A stretch of 64,000 nucleotides of DNA from Actinoplanes octamycinicus (lineage in GTDB: Bacteria; Actinomycetota; Actinomycetes; Mycobacteriales; Micromonosporaceae): positions 5,127,501 through 5,191,500 of the forward strand of contig NZ_JACHNB010000001.1 in assembly GCF_014205225.1 (NCBI RefSeq), written 5' to 3'. The position numbers were made by a program, and so were the translations under genes. This document shows, piece after piece, positions 51,450 to 60,050 of the stretch (within the stretch, counting starts at the first letter, position 1; each line of letters starts with the position of its first letter). The notes beneath the pieces were generated by a model. The model was not told the origin of the DNA and did not search any database. It worked only from the letters and a program-made list of their open reading frames with translations.

Positions 51450-52553
51450 ATGAACACAATCGTCCGCCTGATCCTGGCCGCGGTGCTCGGCGCGATCGGG
51501 ATCCTCGCCGCGGCTGTCCCACCGGCCTCCGCGGCTCTCGCACCAGGCATCGTGCTGAGCAGCTCGACCGCCACCCTTCCGGCCGAGCTGTCCGCGCTGG
51601 CGACCGGGAAACGCATCCAGTACACCTCCACCTCGATCACCGGCAGCACGATCACCGCGACCGGTCTGGTCATGACGCCGAAGGCCGGGAAGAAGAACAA
51701 GATCGTCGCCTGGGCGCACGGGACCACCGGCCTGGCCGACCAGTGCGCGCCCTCCACCAACCAGGCGGTGTTCTGGGAAGAGGCGCGGATCGCGGTGGCC
51801 GAGCTGCTCAGCCGCGGCTGGACGGTGGCCGCGACCGACTATCCCGGCCTCGGCACGGTGCTGCCGCACCCCTACCTGATCGGCGCCAGCGAGGGCCGGG
51901 CGATCATCGACAGCGTCAAGGCGGCCCGCAACCTGGACCCGTCGCTGAGCACCCAGTACGCGATCGACGGGCACTCGCAGGGCGGCCAGGGCGCGCTCTT
52001 CGCCAGCCAGCTGGCCCCGTCCTACGACGGGAACCTGGTGCTCAAGGGGACCTCGTCGATCGCCCCGGTCTCCAACACCGACACCATCGTGCCGCTGATC
52101 CCGGGCACCCCCGGGCAGGGCTACCTGGTCATGGCACTCTTCGGGCTGGCCACCGTCGACTCGTCGGTGCAGCCGCTGACCATCCTGGCCGCCCCGGCCA
52201 AGGCCAAGCTCGGCGTGCTGAGCTCCGGCTGCCTCAACGAGATCCTCGCCGCCTACCAGGACCTGACCGCGAGCCAGCTGGTGGTCGGCGGCACCGTGCC
52301 GGACGCGGTGCTGGCGAAGTTCGCCCAGTATGACAATCCGGCGCAGACCGCCCCGAGCGCCCCGATCCTGGTGGTGCAGGGCACCGACGACGACGCGGTG
52401 CCCTACTTCGTCACCGCGGACCTGCTGATCCCGCAGCTGGAGGCGTACAGCCAGCCGGTCACCTTCGTGCCGATCGAGGGCGCCACCCACGACACCTCGG
52501 TGATCCTCTCCGCCGATCTGGTCGCGGACTGGATCGCGGCCCGCTTCGCCTGA
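51450..52553 (+). CDS. Secreted lipase (LIP family alpha/beta hydrolase)
   Basis: A 367-residue exported lipase. The signal peptide MNTIVRLILAAVLGAIGILA ends at ASA near residue 28. Alpha/beta-hydrolase landmarks: VAWAHGTTGLADQCAPSTNQ near 88-107 (oxyanion region), YAIDGHSQGGQGALF near 170-184 with nucleophile Ser in GHSQG, Asp in QGTDDDAVPY near 310, and His in EGATHDTSV near 345. The secretory lipase family (PF03583) includes fungal and actinobacterial acylglycerol lipases, with this length. ATG 51450 with a weak GGGG site. The gene stands alone, ending near a bidirectional hairpin. Confidence 0.92.
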   Translation: MNTIVRLILAAVLGAIGILAAAVPPASAALAPGIVLSSSTATLPAELSALATGKRIQYTSTSITGSTITATGLVMTPKAGKKNKIVAWAHGTTGLADQCAPSTNQAVFWEEARIAVAELLSRGWTVAATDYPGLGTVLPHPYLIGASEGRAIIDSVKAARNLDPSLSTQYAIDGHSQGGQGALFASQLAPSYDGNLVLKGTSSIAPVSNTDTIVPLIPGTPGQGYLVMALFGLATVDSSVQPLTILAAPAKAKLGVLSSGCLNEILAAYQDLTASQLVVGGTVPDAVLAKFAQYDNPAQTAPSAPILVVQGTDDDAVPYFVTADLLIPQLEAYSQPVTFVPIEGATHDTSVILSADLVADWIAARFA

Positions 52554-52641
52554 CGGCCCGCTTCCGGAAACGGTCGCCTCGCCTGACGGTGCGCTGTCCG
52601 GCGCGCGGAGGCGGCTGGTCCGGGTCCGGCAGAGCGCTTGA

Positions 52642-52700
52642 CGGTACGGCCGGAGCGCCCGTTCGCACGCAGCTGTGGGCGGGGTGCTCCGGCCGTACCG
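52642..52700. terminator. Bidirectional hairpin between lipase and MarR genes
   Basis: Perfect 15-bp arms CGGTACGGCCGGAGC (52642-52656) and GCTCCGGCCGTACCG (52686-52700) with a 29-nt loop lie between convergent genes. The right arm is followed by AAAG, giving the CGTACCGAAA motif. Confidence 0.75.
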
Positions 52701-52709
52701 AAAGTGGTG

Positions 52710-53354
52710 TCAAGCGTGATCGGCAGCGGTCTCGCGCGTGCCGGAGGGTGTCCCGGATCCGGAGGCGACGCGGGTCAGGATGCGGTCCAGAGTCGCCAGG
52801 TCGGCGGCGGGGAGAGCGAGCAGCTCGGGCGGGGGAGTGCCCAGGATGCGGTCGGCCTCGGCGGCGGCCAGGTGACCGGAATCGGTCAGGGTGACCAGGC
52901 GGGAGCGGCCGTCGGCCGGGTTGGGCTCGCGGCGGACCAGGCCACGGGCCGCCAGGTCGGCGGTGATCACCGTGGCGTAGGGCGGGTCGCAGGCCAGGGT
53001 GGCGGCCAGCTCGCGCAGCGTCCGCGGGCCGGCCGCGAGCAGGCCGAGGGCCTTGACCCGGACGAAGCTCATGCCGAGCGCTTCACAGACTCGCGTCTTG
53101 GTGTCGTGCTGCTCGGTGACCAGCGACCGCATCAGCCGCCAGGCGTGCCGGGCGGCCGCGTGCGAGGGGTCCGCGAGGGTCGCTTCTCCGGCGGCCGGGT
53201 GCGAGGGGTCCGCGCGGGTCGCCTCTCCGGTGGCCGGGTGCGAGACGTCCGCGAGGGTCGCTTCTCCGGCGGCCGCGGGCGAGGGGTCCGCGAGGGTCGC
53301 TTCTCCGGCGGGCGGGTGCGAGACGTCCGGGGGAGCGGGGCGATCGGGAGTCAT
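52710..53354 (-). CDS. MarR-family regulator with a repeat-expanded N-terminus
   Basis: A 214-residue MarR protein, longer than the usual 140-160. Residues 1-65 are four and a half 13-residue repeats of the type DPSHPAAGEATLA (39-bp DNA units, about 53155-53345). The MarR core follows: HAWRLMRSLVTEQHDTKTRV, then LGMSFVRVKALGLLAAGPRT, the wHTH LRELAATLACDPPYATVITA near 110-130, DLAARGLVRREPNPADGRSR (wing) and LTDSGHLAAAEAD. It should dimerise and repress the upstream MFS gene through the palindrome at 54720-54741. Its ATG overlaps the MFS stop (ATGA), so it is co-transcribed. Confidence 0.88.
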   Translation of the reverse strand: MTPDRPAPPDVSHPPAGEATLADPSPAAAGEATLADVSHPATGEATRADPSHPAAGEATLADPSHAAARHAWRLMRSLVTEQHDTKTRVCEALGMSFVRVKALGLLAAGPRTLRELAATLACDPPYATVITADLAARGLVRREPNPADGRSRLVTLTDSGHLAAAEADRILGTPPPELLALPAADLATLDRILTRVASGSGTPSGTRETAADHA

Positions 53355-54715
53355 GCCGGGACGTTAGCCGGAGTGTGGGCGTGCTCGCGGGCCCAGGCAC
53401 CGGTGCTGGCCCGGCCGAGGACCAGGACCGCGACGCCGAGGCCGGTCAGGATCCACGCGCCGGCGTGCCCGCCGCCGGAGGCCAGCACCGCGCCGATCAC
53501 CGCGACGCCGAGGGCGCTGCCCACCTGCCGGCTGGTCGAGGCGATCGCGGCGGCCACCCCGGCCCGCTCGCGCGGCATGCCGGAGACCGCGGTGGTGGTG
53601 ATCGGCGTGTTCACCATCCCGAAGCCGACCCCGAACAGCAGGTAGCCGACCAGCAGCGGCCAGACCGGGGTGGCCGGGCCGGCCCAGGTCAGCGGCAGCA
53701 CGCCGAGCGCCATCCCGCTGCCGGCGATCAGCAGCGGCAACCGGGTACCCCGGGTGCCGACCAGCCTGCCGGCCAGCGGCGAGACCAGCGCGGTGGCCGC
53801 CGCCATCGGCAGCGTGCAGAGCCCGGCCTGCCACGCCGACAGGCCCCGGGTCTCCTGCAGGTACAGCGTGTTCAGGAAGAGGAAGCCGCCCAGGGCGGAG
53901 AACGCGCAGATGGCGATCACCACGGCCCCGGAGAACGGTGGACTTCGGAACAACGCGAGGTCGATCAGCGGCTCGGCGCGCCGCGGCTCCCACCACAGCA
54001 GCCCGAGCAGGGCCAGCGCACCGGCCCCGAAGCAGGCGATGATCTCCGGCGACGACCAGCCGGCCGCCGGCCCCTCGATGATCCCGAAGGTCACCCCGGC
54101 GAGCAGCAGGAGCACCAGCAGCTGGCCGACCGGGTCCAGGCGGCGCGGGTGCGGCGCGCGCGACTCGGGGACGAACAGGGCGGTGAGGACCAGCGCCGCC
54201 ACCCCGACCGGCACGTTGATCCAGAAGATCGACCGCCAGCCCAGCCCGTGCACCAGGAAACCGCCGACCAGCGGGCCGATCGCCATGCCGAAGCCGGTCA
54301 CCGCGCCCCAGACGCCGATCGCCCGGGCCCGCTCGCGCGGCTCGGTGAAGGTGTTCGTGATGATCGACATGGCGACCGGGTTGAGCATCGAGCCGCCGAT
54401 CGCCTGCAGGATCCGGAAGCCGATCAACGCCTCCAGGTTCGGCGCGACGCTGCACAGCAGGGAGGCGACGGTGAAGACGGCCAGCCCGGTCTGGAAGACC
54501 CGGCGGCGGCCCACCCGGTCGGCGGTCGACCCGGCCAGCACCAGCAGGCTGGCCAGCACCAGCGTGTACGCGTCGATGGTCCACTGCAGGCCGGAGACCG
54601 GGGCGCCCAGGTCGTCCCGGATGGCGGGCAGCGCGATGTTCATGATGGTGACGTCCAGGCTGATGATCAGCAGACTCATGCAGCAGATCGCCAGGACGAG
54701 GTAACGGCGGGGCAC
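53351..54715 (-). CDS. MFS drug exporter, DHA2 family, in operon with MarR
   Basis: A 454-residue transporter with about 12-14 helices, beginning MPRRYLVLAICCMSLLIISL, then LDVTIMNIALPAIRDDLG (motif D1), VLAGSTADRVGRRRVFQTGL (motif A), FRILQAIGGSMLNPVAMS (motif B), FGMAIGPLVGGFLVHGLGWR (motif C) and a matching second half. It should export toxic organics using proton force. The GTG at 54715 directly follows the operator palindrome by 4 bp, so the transcript is short-leadered or leaderless. The downstream MarR gene overlaps by four bases. It is separate from the first DHA2 exporter at 39600. Confidence 0.93.
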   Translation of the reverse strand: MPRRYLVLAICCMSLLIISLDVTIMNIALPAIRDDLGAPVSGLQWTIDAYTLVLASLLVLAGSTADRVGRRRVFQTGLAVFTVASLLCSVAPNLEALIGFRILQAIGGSMLNPVAMSIITNTFTEPRERARAIGVWGAVTGFGMAIGPLVGGFLVHGLGWRSIFWINVPVGVAALVLTALFVPESRAPHPRRLDPVGQLLVLLLLAGVTFGIIEGPAAGWSSPEIIACFGAGALALLGLLWWEPRRAEPLIDLALFRSPPFSGAVVIAICAFSALGGFLFLNTLYLQETRGLSAWQAGLCTLPMAAATALVSPLAGRLVGTRGTRLPLLIAGSGMALGVLPLTWAGPATPVWPLLVGYLLFGVGFGMVNTPITTTAVSGMPRERAGVAAAIASTSRQVGSALGVAVIGAVLASGGGHAGAWILTGLGVAVLVLGRASTGAWAREHAHTPANVPA

Positions 54716-54719
54716 GGGT

Positions 54720-54741
54720 TTAGTTGTACCCGTACAACTAA
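54720..54741. promoter_or_regulatory. MarR-type operator of the MFS-MarR operon
   Basis: A perfect inverted repeat with 10-bp arms TTAGTTGTAC and GTACAACTAA separated by 2 bp. It starts 4 bp before the MFS start codon, where it would cover the promoter. Its AT content is high for this region. The operon's own MarR protein is the expected ligand. Confidence 0.8.
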
Positions 54742-54745
54742 CTGG

Positions 54746-55399
54746 CTAGACCGCCGGAACGCCCTTGACTGTCGTGCCGTCGCTCACATCGCGGACGACG
54801 CAGCCGTTGGCGCCGACCCGGGCCCCTTCGCCGACCGAGCGGCCCTGCAGCACCGAAGCGTTCGTGCCGATCAGCGCCCGGCTGCCGATCCGGCAACTGC
54901 CGGAGACCGCCGCGGACGGATTGACCTGCACGCAGTCGCCGAGCACCGTGTCGTGCCCGACCGTGGCGTTCTGGTTGAGGTGCACGTGCCGGCCGAGCGT
55001 GACGTTGGTGGTGACCCGGGCACCGGCGAACAGCACCACGCCCTCGGCCAGCGTGTTCGCCAGGCCGACGGTGGCCGCCGGGTGCACCAGCGGGGCGGCG
55101 GGCCGGGCGACGCCGTCGAGCCGCGCGGCGACCGTGGCGCGGATCCCTGGGTCGCCGATGCCGATGACGTAGTCGGCGTCGAGCTGGGTGAGCAGGTCGC
55201 TCGGGCCGAGCCAGGAGGTGCCGAGCGGGTCGAGGCGGCGCAGGTTCTCCTCGGACGGGGCGTCGTCGACGAAGCCCACGACCTTCCAGGGCGCGTCGCC
55301 CGCGGCGTTGACGGCGGCGATGATGCCGAAGATCTCCCGGCCGTGGCCGCCGCAACCCACGATCACGATCGGCTGGTCTCTAACGCGAATAAATCCCAT
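54746..55399 (-). CDS. NeuD/PglD-like sugar O- or N-acetyltransferase
   Basis: A 217-residue acyltransferase. The N-terminal Rossmann half shows VRDQPIVIVGCGGHGREIFG and VVGFVDDAPSEEN; the C-terminal half is a left-handed beta-helix of hexapeptide repeats: AATVGLANTLAEGVVLFAGA, VTTNVTLGRHVHLNQNATVG, HDTVLGDCVQVNPSAAVSG and a final VSDGTTVKGVPAV. The catalytic His is probably in HDTVLGDC near 148. NeuD/PglD enzymes acetylate sialic-acid or UDP-bacillosamine-type sugars for surface glycans. No glycan cluster adjoins it, so its substrate is unknown. The ATG at 55399 starts MGFIRVRDQ. Divergent from glgX. Confidence 0.85.
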   Translation of the reverse strand: MGFIRVRDQPIVIVGCGGHGREIFGIIAAVNAAGDAPWKVVGFVDDAPSEENLRRLDPLGTSWLGPSDLLTQLDADYVIGIGDPGIRATVAARLDGVARPAAPLVHPAATVGLANTLAEGVVLFAGARVTTNVTLGRHVHLNQNATVGHDTVLGDCVQVNPSAAVSGSCRIGSRALIGTNASVLQGRSVGEGARVGANGCVVRDVSDGTTVKGVPAV

Positions 55400-55487
55400 G
55401 ATATCCGGCTTTGACCGCCTAGGCTGAGCGGCGAGTCACATCGACACCGCGTTTTCGAGCGGCGAGCATGTGGGCATGGCAGGCGGC

Positions 55488-57596
55488 ATGAAAATCTGGC
55501 CGGGCAACCCGTACCCGCTGGGCGCGACCTACGACGGCGGCGGCACCAACTTCGCCATCTACTCCGAGGCCGCCGACCGGGTGGAGCTGTGCCTGTTCGA
55601 CGACGCGGGCAACGAGACCCGGGTCGACCTGCCGGAGCGCGAGGCGCTGGTCTGGCACGGCTACCTGCCCCGGGTCACTCCCGGCCAGCGGTACGGCTTC
55701 CGGGTGCACGGGCCGTACCAGCCCGGCCAGGGACTGCGCTGCAACCCGAGCAAGCTGCTGCTGGATCCGTACGCGAAGGCGATCGACGGCGACTACCGCT
55801 GGGATCAGGCCCTGTTCGCGTACAACTTCGGTGACCCGGCGTCGTACAACGACACCGACTCGGCCCCGTTCGCGCCCCGCTCGGTGGTGATCAACCCGTT
55901 CTTCGACTGGGGCAACGACCGCCCGCTGAAGATCCCGATGTGGCAGACGGTGATCTACGAGGCGCACGTCAAGGGCATGACGATCAACCACCCGGCGATC
56001 CCCGAGGACGTCCGGGGCACGTACTCCGGCCTGGCCCACCCGGAGATGATCAAGTATTTCCAGCGGCTCGGGATCACCGCCGTCGAGCTGATGCCGGTGC
56101 ACCAGTTCGTCCACGACAGCGGCCTGGTCGAGCGCGGCCTGACCAACTACTGGGGTTACAACACCATCGGCTTCTTCGCCCCGCACAACGGCTACTCGTC
56201 GTTCGGCGGCAGCGGCGGCCAGGTGCAGGAGTTCAAGTCGATGGTCAAGGCGCTGCACCAGGCCGGCATCGAGGTGATCCTGGACGTGGTCTACAACCAC
56301 ACCGCCGAGGGCAACCACCTGGGCCCGACGCTGTCCTTCCGGGGCATCGACAACCCGGCGTACTACCGGCTGGTCGACCAGGACAAGAACTACTACTACG
56401 ACACCACCGGCACCGGGAACAGCCTGAACGCCCGGCACCACGAGTCGCTGCGGCTGATCATGGACTCGCTGCGCTACTGGGTGACCGAGATGCACGTCGA
56501 CGGCTTCCGGTTCGACCTGGCGTCCGCGCTGGCCCGGGAGTTCCACGAGGTGGACCGGCTGGCCGCGTTCTTCGACCTGGTCAACCAGGACCCGGTGGTC
56601 TCCCAGGTGAAACTGATCGCCGAGCCGTGGGACGTCGGCGACGGCGGCTACCAGGTGGGCGGCTTCCCGCCGAACTGGACCGAGTGGAACGGCAAGTACC
56701 GCGACTCGGTCCGCGACTTCTGGCGCGGTGAGCCGTCCAGCCTCGGCGAGTTCGCCTCCCGCTTCACCGGCAGCTCCGACCTCTACCAGGACGACGGCCG
56801 GCGCCCGATCGCGTCGATCAACTTCGTCACCGCGCACGACGGCTTCACCCTGCACGACCTGGTGTCGTACAACGAGAAGCACAACGACGCGAACGGCGAG
56901 GGCAACCGCGACGGGGAGAGCTACAACCGGTCGTGGAACTGCGGCGTCGAGGGGCCCACCGACGACCCGGAGATCGTCATCCTGCGCGAGCGGCAGAAAC
57001 GGAACTTCCTGGCCACCCTGCTGCTCAGCCAGGGCGTGCCGATGATCGCGCACGGCGACGAGCTGGGCCGCACCCAGCACGGCAACAACAACGTCTACTG
57101 CCAGGACAGCGCGCTGAGCTGGGTGGACTGGGTGGCGGCCCGCGAGGAGGACCCGCTCACCCACTTCGTCCGCCTGCTGCTGAAACTGCGCGCCGAGCAC
57201 CCGATCTTCCGCCGCCGCCGGTTCTTCACCGGCGAACCGGCCGGCGACTCGAAACTGCCGGACATCGCCTGGCTGCGCCGCGACGGCGAGGTGATGACCG
57301 AGGCGGACTGGAACACCCGCAGCGGCATGACCATGACCGTCTTCCTGAACGGGCACGGCATCCCGGAACGCGGCCCGCTCGGCGAGGAGATCACCGACGA
57401 TTCGTTCCTGCTGCTGTTCAACCCGCTCGACGAGGACGTGTCGTTCACCCTGCCGGCCCGCGACTACGGCAAGACCTGGGAGATCGTCGCCCACACCGCC
57501 GACCCGCTGCTGGCCCGCCGGCGCAAGACCGCCCGAGCCGGCAGCCGGGTCGACGTCATCCGCCACGCCCTGGTCGTGCTCCGCTGCCGTTACTGA
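55488..57596 (+). CDS. glgX: Glycogen debranching enzyme GlgX
   Basis: A 702-residue GH13 isoamylase-type enzyme hydrolysing alpha-1,6 branches of glycogen limit dextrins. N-terminal CBM48 (WPGNPYPLGATYDGGGTNFA, about 3-22), then the (beta/alpha)8 barrel: region I VILDVVYNHTAEGN near 265-278, region II DGFRFDLASALARE near 338-351 (nucleophile Asp), region III LIAEPWDVGDGGYQ near 377-390 (acid Glu), region IV FVTAHDGFTLHDL near 446-458. C-terminal beta domain with SFTLPARDYGKTWEI. ATG 55488 is chosen as giving the family-standard MKIWPG; upstream ATG/GTG codons are possible. A TAGGCT -10 box lies near 55420. Confidence 0.94.
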   Translation: MKIWPGNPYPLGATYDGGGTNFAIYSEAADRVELCLFDDAGNETRVDLPEREALVWHGYLPRVTPGQRYGFRVHGPYQPGQGLRCNPSKLLLDPYAKAIDGDYRWDQALFAYNFGDPASYNDTDSAPFAPRSVVINPFFDWGNDRPLKIPMWQTVIYEAHVKGMTINHPAIPEDVRGTYSGLAHPEMIKYFQRLGITAVELMPVHQFVHDSGLVERGLTNYWGYNTIGFFAPHNGYSSFGGSGGQVQEFKSMVKALHQAGIEVILDVVYNHTAEGNHLGPTLSFRGIDNPAYYRLVDQDKNYYYDTTGTGNSLNARHHESLRLIMDSLRYWVTEMHVDGFRFDLASALAREFHEVDRLAAFFDLVNQDPVVSQVKLIAEPWDVGDGGYQVGGFPPNWTEWNGKYRDSVRDFWRGEPSSLGEFASRFTGSSDLYQDDGRRPIASINFVTAHDGFTLHDLVSYNEKHNDANGEGNRDGESYNRSWNCGVEGPTDDPEIVILRERQKRNFLATLLLSQGVPMIAHGDELGRTQHGNNNVYCQDSALSWVDWVAAREEDPLTHFVRLLLKLRAEHPIFRRRRFFTGEPAGDSKLPDIAWLRRDGEVMTEADWNTRSGMTMTVFLNGHGIPERGPLGEEITDDSFLLLFNPLDEDVSFTLPARDYGKTWEIVAHTADPLLARRRKTARAGSRVDVIRHALVVLRCRY

Positions 57597-57645
57597 GAAC
57601 CGGTTCTCGGTACGCCCGGCGCGCCGCCGGCGACCCGGCGGTGCG
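57595..57645. terminator. Palindromic region between glgX and AlkD-like genes
   Basis: GAGAACCGGTTCTC (57595-57608) is a perfect palindrome overlapping the glgX stop region; CGGTACGCCC and CGCCGCCGGCGACCCGGCGG follow. The two genes converge here; termination in both directions is likely. Confidence 0.55.
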
Positions 57646-58314
57646 TCAGGTCCCCTGGCGGCTGACCATCTCGGCGATCCAGACCGGGGCGAACGGTGAT
57701 GTGCAGCCCGGTGGCGTCGGGTAGTCCTTGAGCACCTGCAGGCGCTCGCCGATCTCGACGGCCCGGGCCCGCTGCTCCGGATGCGAGATGCCGATCTGGG
57801 CCAGGCAGTGGTTCATCGCCCACTGCAACCGGTCCGGCGCGTCCTTCATCTCCGCCTCGACCCGGTCCAGCAGCGCGGCCAGGTCGAGCCCGTCCGGTCG
57901 CCGCGCCACCCGCTCGGTGGTCAGCGCCCACCCGGCGCTGGCCACCACCGGGTCCGGGTCGGCGAGCCAGGCCAGCCGCAGCTCCTCGGCGTGCGGGCTC
58001 TTCTTCACCACGTAGTTGACCAGCCAGTCGTGCACCTTGGGGGTGCGCGCCTCGCGCAGCATGGCGTCCAGCTCGTCGCGCCCGAACAGCCTCGGCCGGC
58101 AGATCAGCAGGGCCAGCAGCCGGGCCGCCGAGTCCCCGGTCGCCCACAGCGCGACGGCCAACTCCTGCTGCGTTTTCAGCCGTTTCGCGATCGCCCGCAG
58201 CCCGCCCAGATTGACCCCGTGATCGTCCCCGTGCCGCTCGTTGACCGCCCGCACCCTCGGATCGTCCAGCGCGGCCAGCTCGGCGAGCAGCTCATCGACC
58301 GTGGTCCCGCCCAT
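57646..58314 (-). CDS. AlkD-like DNA alkylation repair protein
   Basis: A 222-residue all-helical HEAT-like repeat protein. AlkD enzymes excise bulky or cationic alkylated bases. Seen: VDELLAELAALDDPRVRAVN, GVNLGGLRAIAKRLKTQQEL near 35-54 (first repeats), LAVALWATGDSAARLLALLI, TPKVHDWLVNYVVKKSPH near 107-124, and RLQWAMNHCLAQIGISHPEQ near 172-191. The pattern and length agree with PF08713. The Asp and Trp of the active site are probably in VHDWLVN, which I judge by position only. ATG 58314 with GGGAGG upstream; a longer in-frame extension was dropped. Confidence 0.85.
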   Translation of the reverse strand: MGGTTVDELLAELAALDDPRVRAVNERHGDDHGVNLGGLRAIAKRLKTQQELAVALWATGDSAARLLALLICRPRLFGRDELDAMLREARTPKVHDWLVNYVVKKSPHAEELRLAWLADPDPVVASAGWALTTERVARRPDGLDLAALLDRVEAEMKDAPDRLQWAMNHCLAQIGISHPEQRARAVEIGERLQVLKDYPTPPGCTSPFAPVWIAEMVSRQGT

Positions 58315-58523
58315 CCCGCCCTCCCGGTTCTCCCGTAGCGCACCCAGGCTACGAGGACCCTCCGACAAAACCCGCCGACGGGACGCTCAGGCCGTACCGA
58401 AAATCTGTAGTCGTTGCCGGATTCCGGGCCTGCGCCGCTTTGATCGCTCAGCCGGACGCCGATAGGAAGACCGAGACACCCGGGAGTGGTGCGCTCACCG
58501 CATCGATCGCCGAGGGAAAGTCG

Positions 58524-58952
58524 ATGAGTCGCCGCAGCCCCGATCTGTCCCCGTGGGTTTTGCGGTCCGTCGCCATCGCAGCCGTGGCGGCCGCCCTGGT
58601 AGCGGTGCCGCTGGTGCGCGCCCATCGTGTCTCGGAGGGCACCGCCGCTGGTGATGCCGCCCTGTTCTCCGTGGCGCGGAAGCTTTGCGGCGGCGGCGAA
58701 GGTGCCGATGTCGAACCGTATCCGGGTTCGTGGGCGAGCCGGCCGTGCGAGGCGGAGCAGTTCGCCAGCGAGGCGAGCACCACGAGATTCCTCATCGGCG
58801 CGGGGTTCTTCATCGATCCGGAGCCACCCGTGCGGGCGGTGGCCTGGCAGGTGCGGGCGGACCGCGGCGGCGTACGGATCAATGTCGTCGGTTCCCGCCC
58901 GGCCGTGCTGGAGTTGCAGGCCCGCCAGCGGTGGCCGGGCCTGCTGGGCTGA
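58524..58952 (+). CDS. Small membrane-anchored protein, unknown function
   Basis: A 142-residue protein I do not recognise. It begins MSRRSPDLSPWVLRSVAIAA with one N-terminal membrane helix (VLRSVAIAAVAAALVAVPLV, about 12-31). The outer domain has two Cys (RKLCGGGEGADVEPY near 57, and SRPCEAEQFA near 76) likely to pair, a segment STTRFLIGAGFFIDPEP and a strand-rich end VAWQVRADRGGVRINVVG. ATG 58524 with GAGGGAAAG just upstream. It converges with the transglycosylase gene with 16 bp between stops. No domain match could be proposed. Confidence 0.65.
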   Translation: MSRRSPDLSPWVLRSVAIAAVAAALVAVPLVRAHRVSEGTAAGDAALFSVARKLCGGGEGADVEPYPGSWASRPCEAEQFASEASTTRFLIGAGFFIDPEPPVRAVAWQVRADRGGVRINVVGSRPAVLELQARQRWPGLLG

Positions 58953-58968
58953 CCTCCAGCGCCGTACG

Positions 58969-59625
58969 TCAGTAGTTGTTGTACTTCTCGGAGTGTTGCC
59001 AGGCGCCGCATGGGGTGTCGTAGCGCTTCTTGATGTAGTCCAGGCCCCACTTGATCTGGGTGGCCGGGTTTGTCTTCCAGTCGTCGCCGAAGGCGGCCAT
59101 CTTGCTGCCGGGCAGGGACTGCGGGATGCCGTAGGCGCCGGAGCTGCGGTTCTCCGCGCGGTAGTTCCAGCCGCTCTCCTTGGCCCACAGCTTGTTCAGG
59201 CAGGCGAACTGGTCCAGGCCGAAGCCGGCCTGCAGGGTGAGCGCGCAGCCGATCGCCCGGCTGCCGCTGAACTCGTTGCACGACTTCGGGATCGGGCCGG
59301 CGAAGGCCACCGGACCGGCCGCGGCGGCCGCGGCCGCCTGCTTGGCCTTGGCGACGCTCTTGTCCAGGTCCTTGGCGTGGGCGGCGGCGGTCCGGGCGAC
59401 CTCGGTGGCCTTCTGCTGCGCGGCGTTCTCCGCGACGGTCTGCCGGGCCCGGGCCGCAGCGTGCTCGTTCTGGCGGTCCTTGAGCAGCTGCATGTCGGCG
59501 ATCTCGGCCTGTGCCGCGCTCGGCGCGGGGTCGTCGGCCGGCCGCTGCTGTCCCACGTAGACCCCGCCGGCGAGTCCGGCCAGCAGCAGCGCGACGGACG
59601 CACCGCGGATCGCGATCCGGGTCAC
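58969..59625 (-). CDS. Exported lytic transglycosylase (SLT-like)
   Basis: A 218-residue cell-wall enzyme. The N-terminal helix AIRGASVALLLAGLAGGVYVG serves as a signal or anchor. An Ala/Lys/Gln-rich coiled segment (DKSVAKAKQAAAAAAAG) extends to about 110. The C-terminal catalytic domain has FACLNKLWAKESGWNYRAEN near 148-167, with the Glu of KESGW as likely acid, then SSGAYGIPQSLPGSKMA and IKWGLDYIKKRY, the actinobacterial transglycosylase SLT/APF-like pattern. It would cut peptidoglycan glycan strands. GTG start at 59625 overlaps the MerR gene end (GTGA), with GGAGG upstream. Confidence 0.9.
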   Translation of the reverse strand: MTRIAIRGASVALLLAGLAGGVYVGQQRPADDPAPSAAQAEIADMQLLKDRQNEHAAARARQTVAENAAQQKATEVARTAAAHAKDLDKSVAKAKQAAAAAAAGPVAFAGPIPKSCNEFSGSRAIGCALTLQAGFGLDQFACLNKLWAKESGWNYRAENRSSGAYGIPQSLPGSKMAAFGDDWKTNPATQIKWGLDYIKKRYDTPCGAWQHSEKYNNY

Positions 59626-59999
59626 CGAGCCTCCTTCAGCCGAGCGGTCTCGGCACGGTACCAGGCGATCTTGTCGCGCACCCGGGCCTGCTCCGCCCGC
59701 AGCTGCGCCACCTTCTCGTCGATCTCCCGGTCGTGCTCGGCGAGCAGCTCGACGCGCTGCTCGGCGGCGCCCGGCCCGTCGTGCAGCAGCTCGGCGAAGC
59801 GCCGCAGCCGGGCGATCGGCATGCCCGAGTCGCGCAGGCAGCGCAGCAGCCCGATCCGGCCGAGGTCGTCGTCGGAGAAGACCCGCTGGCCGCCGGCGGT
59901 CCGCTCGATGCCGTGCAGCAGCCCGATCCGCTCGTAGTAGCGCAGCGTGTCGATACTGACGCCGATCTTTCCGGCGACCTCACCCGGCGTGTAGGGCAT
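59622..59999 (-). CDS. MerR-family regulator
   Basis: A 125-residue MerR protein. The N-terminal wHTH is standard: YTPGEVAGKIGVSIDTLRYY, then ERIGLLHGIERTAGGQRVFSDDDL split over residues 22-45, and helices IGLLRCLRDSGMPIARLRRF. A long antiparallel coiled-coil helix follows (HDREIDEKVAQLRAEQARVR). No C-terminal Cys cluster is seen, so it is not a metal-binding subtype by eye. It overlaps the transglycosylase gene by four bases and is probably co-transcribed with it. ATG 59999 with GGGGAGG upstream. Confidence 0.92.
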   Translation of the reverse strand: MPYTPGEVAGKIGVSIDTLRYYERIGLLHGIERTAGGQRVFSDDDLGRIGLLRCLRDSGMPIARLRRFAELLHDGPGAAEQRVELLAEHDREIDEKVAQLRAEQARVRDKIAWYRAETARLKEAR

Positions 60000-60038
60000 C
60001 CCCCGACCTCCCCGTCAGAAGAGGTGACCGTACCCGGA

Positions 60039-60044
60039 TACCGT
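60039..60044 (+). promoter_or_regulatory. -10 box for the DUF72 gene (leaderless)
   Basis: TACCGT ends six bases before the GTG at 60051 and no ribosome site intervenes. Confidence 0.4.
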
Positions 60045-60050
60045 TCCGGT

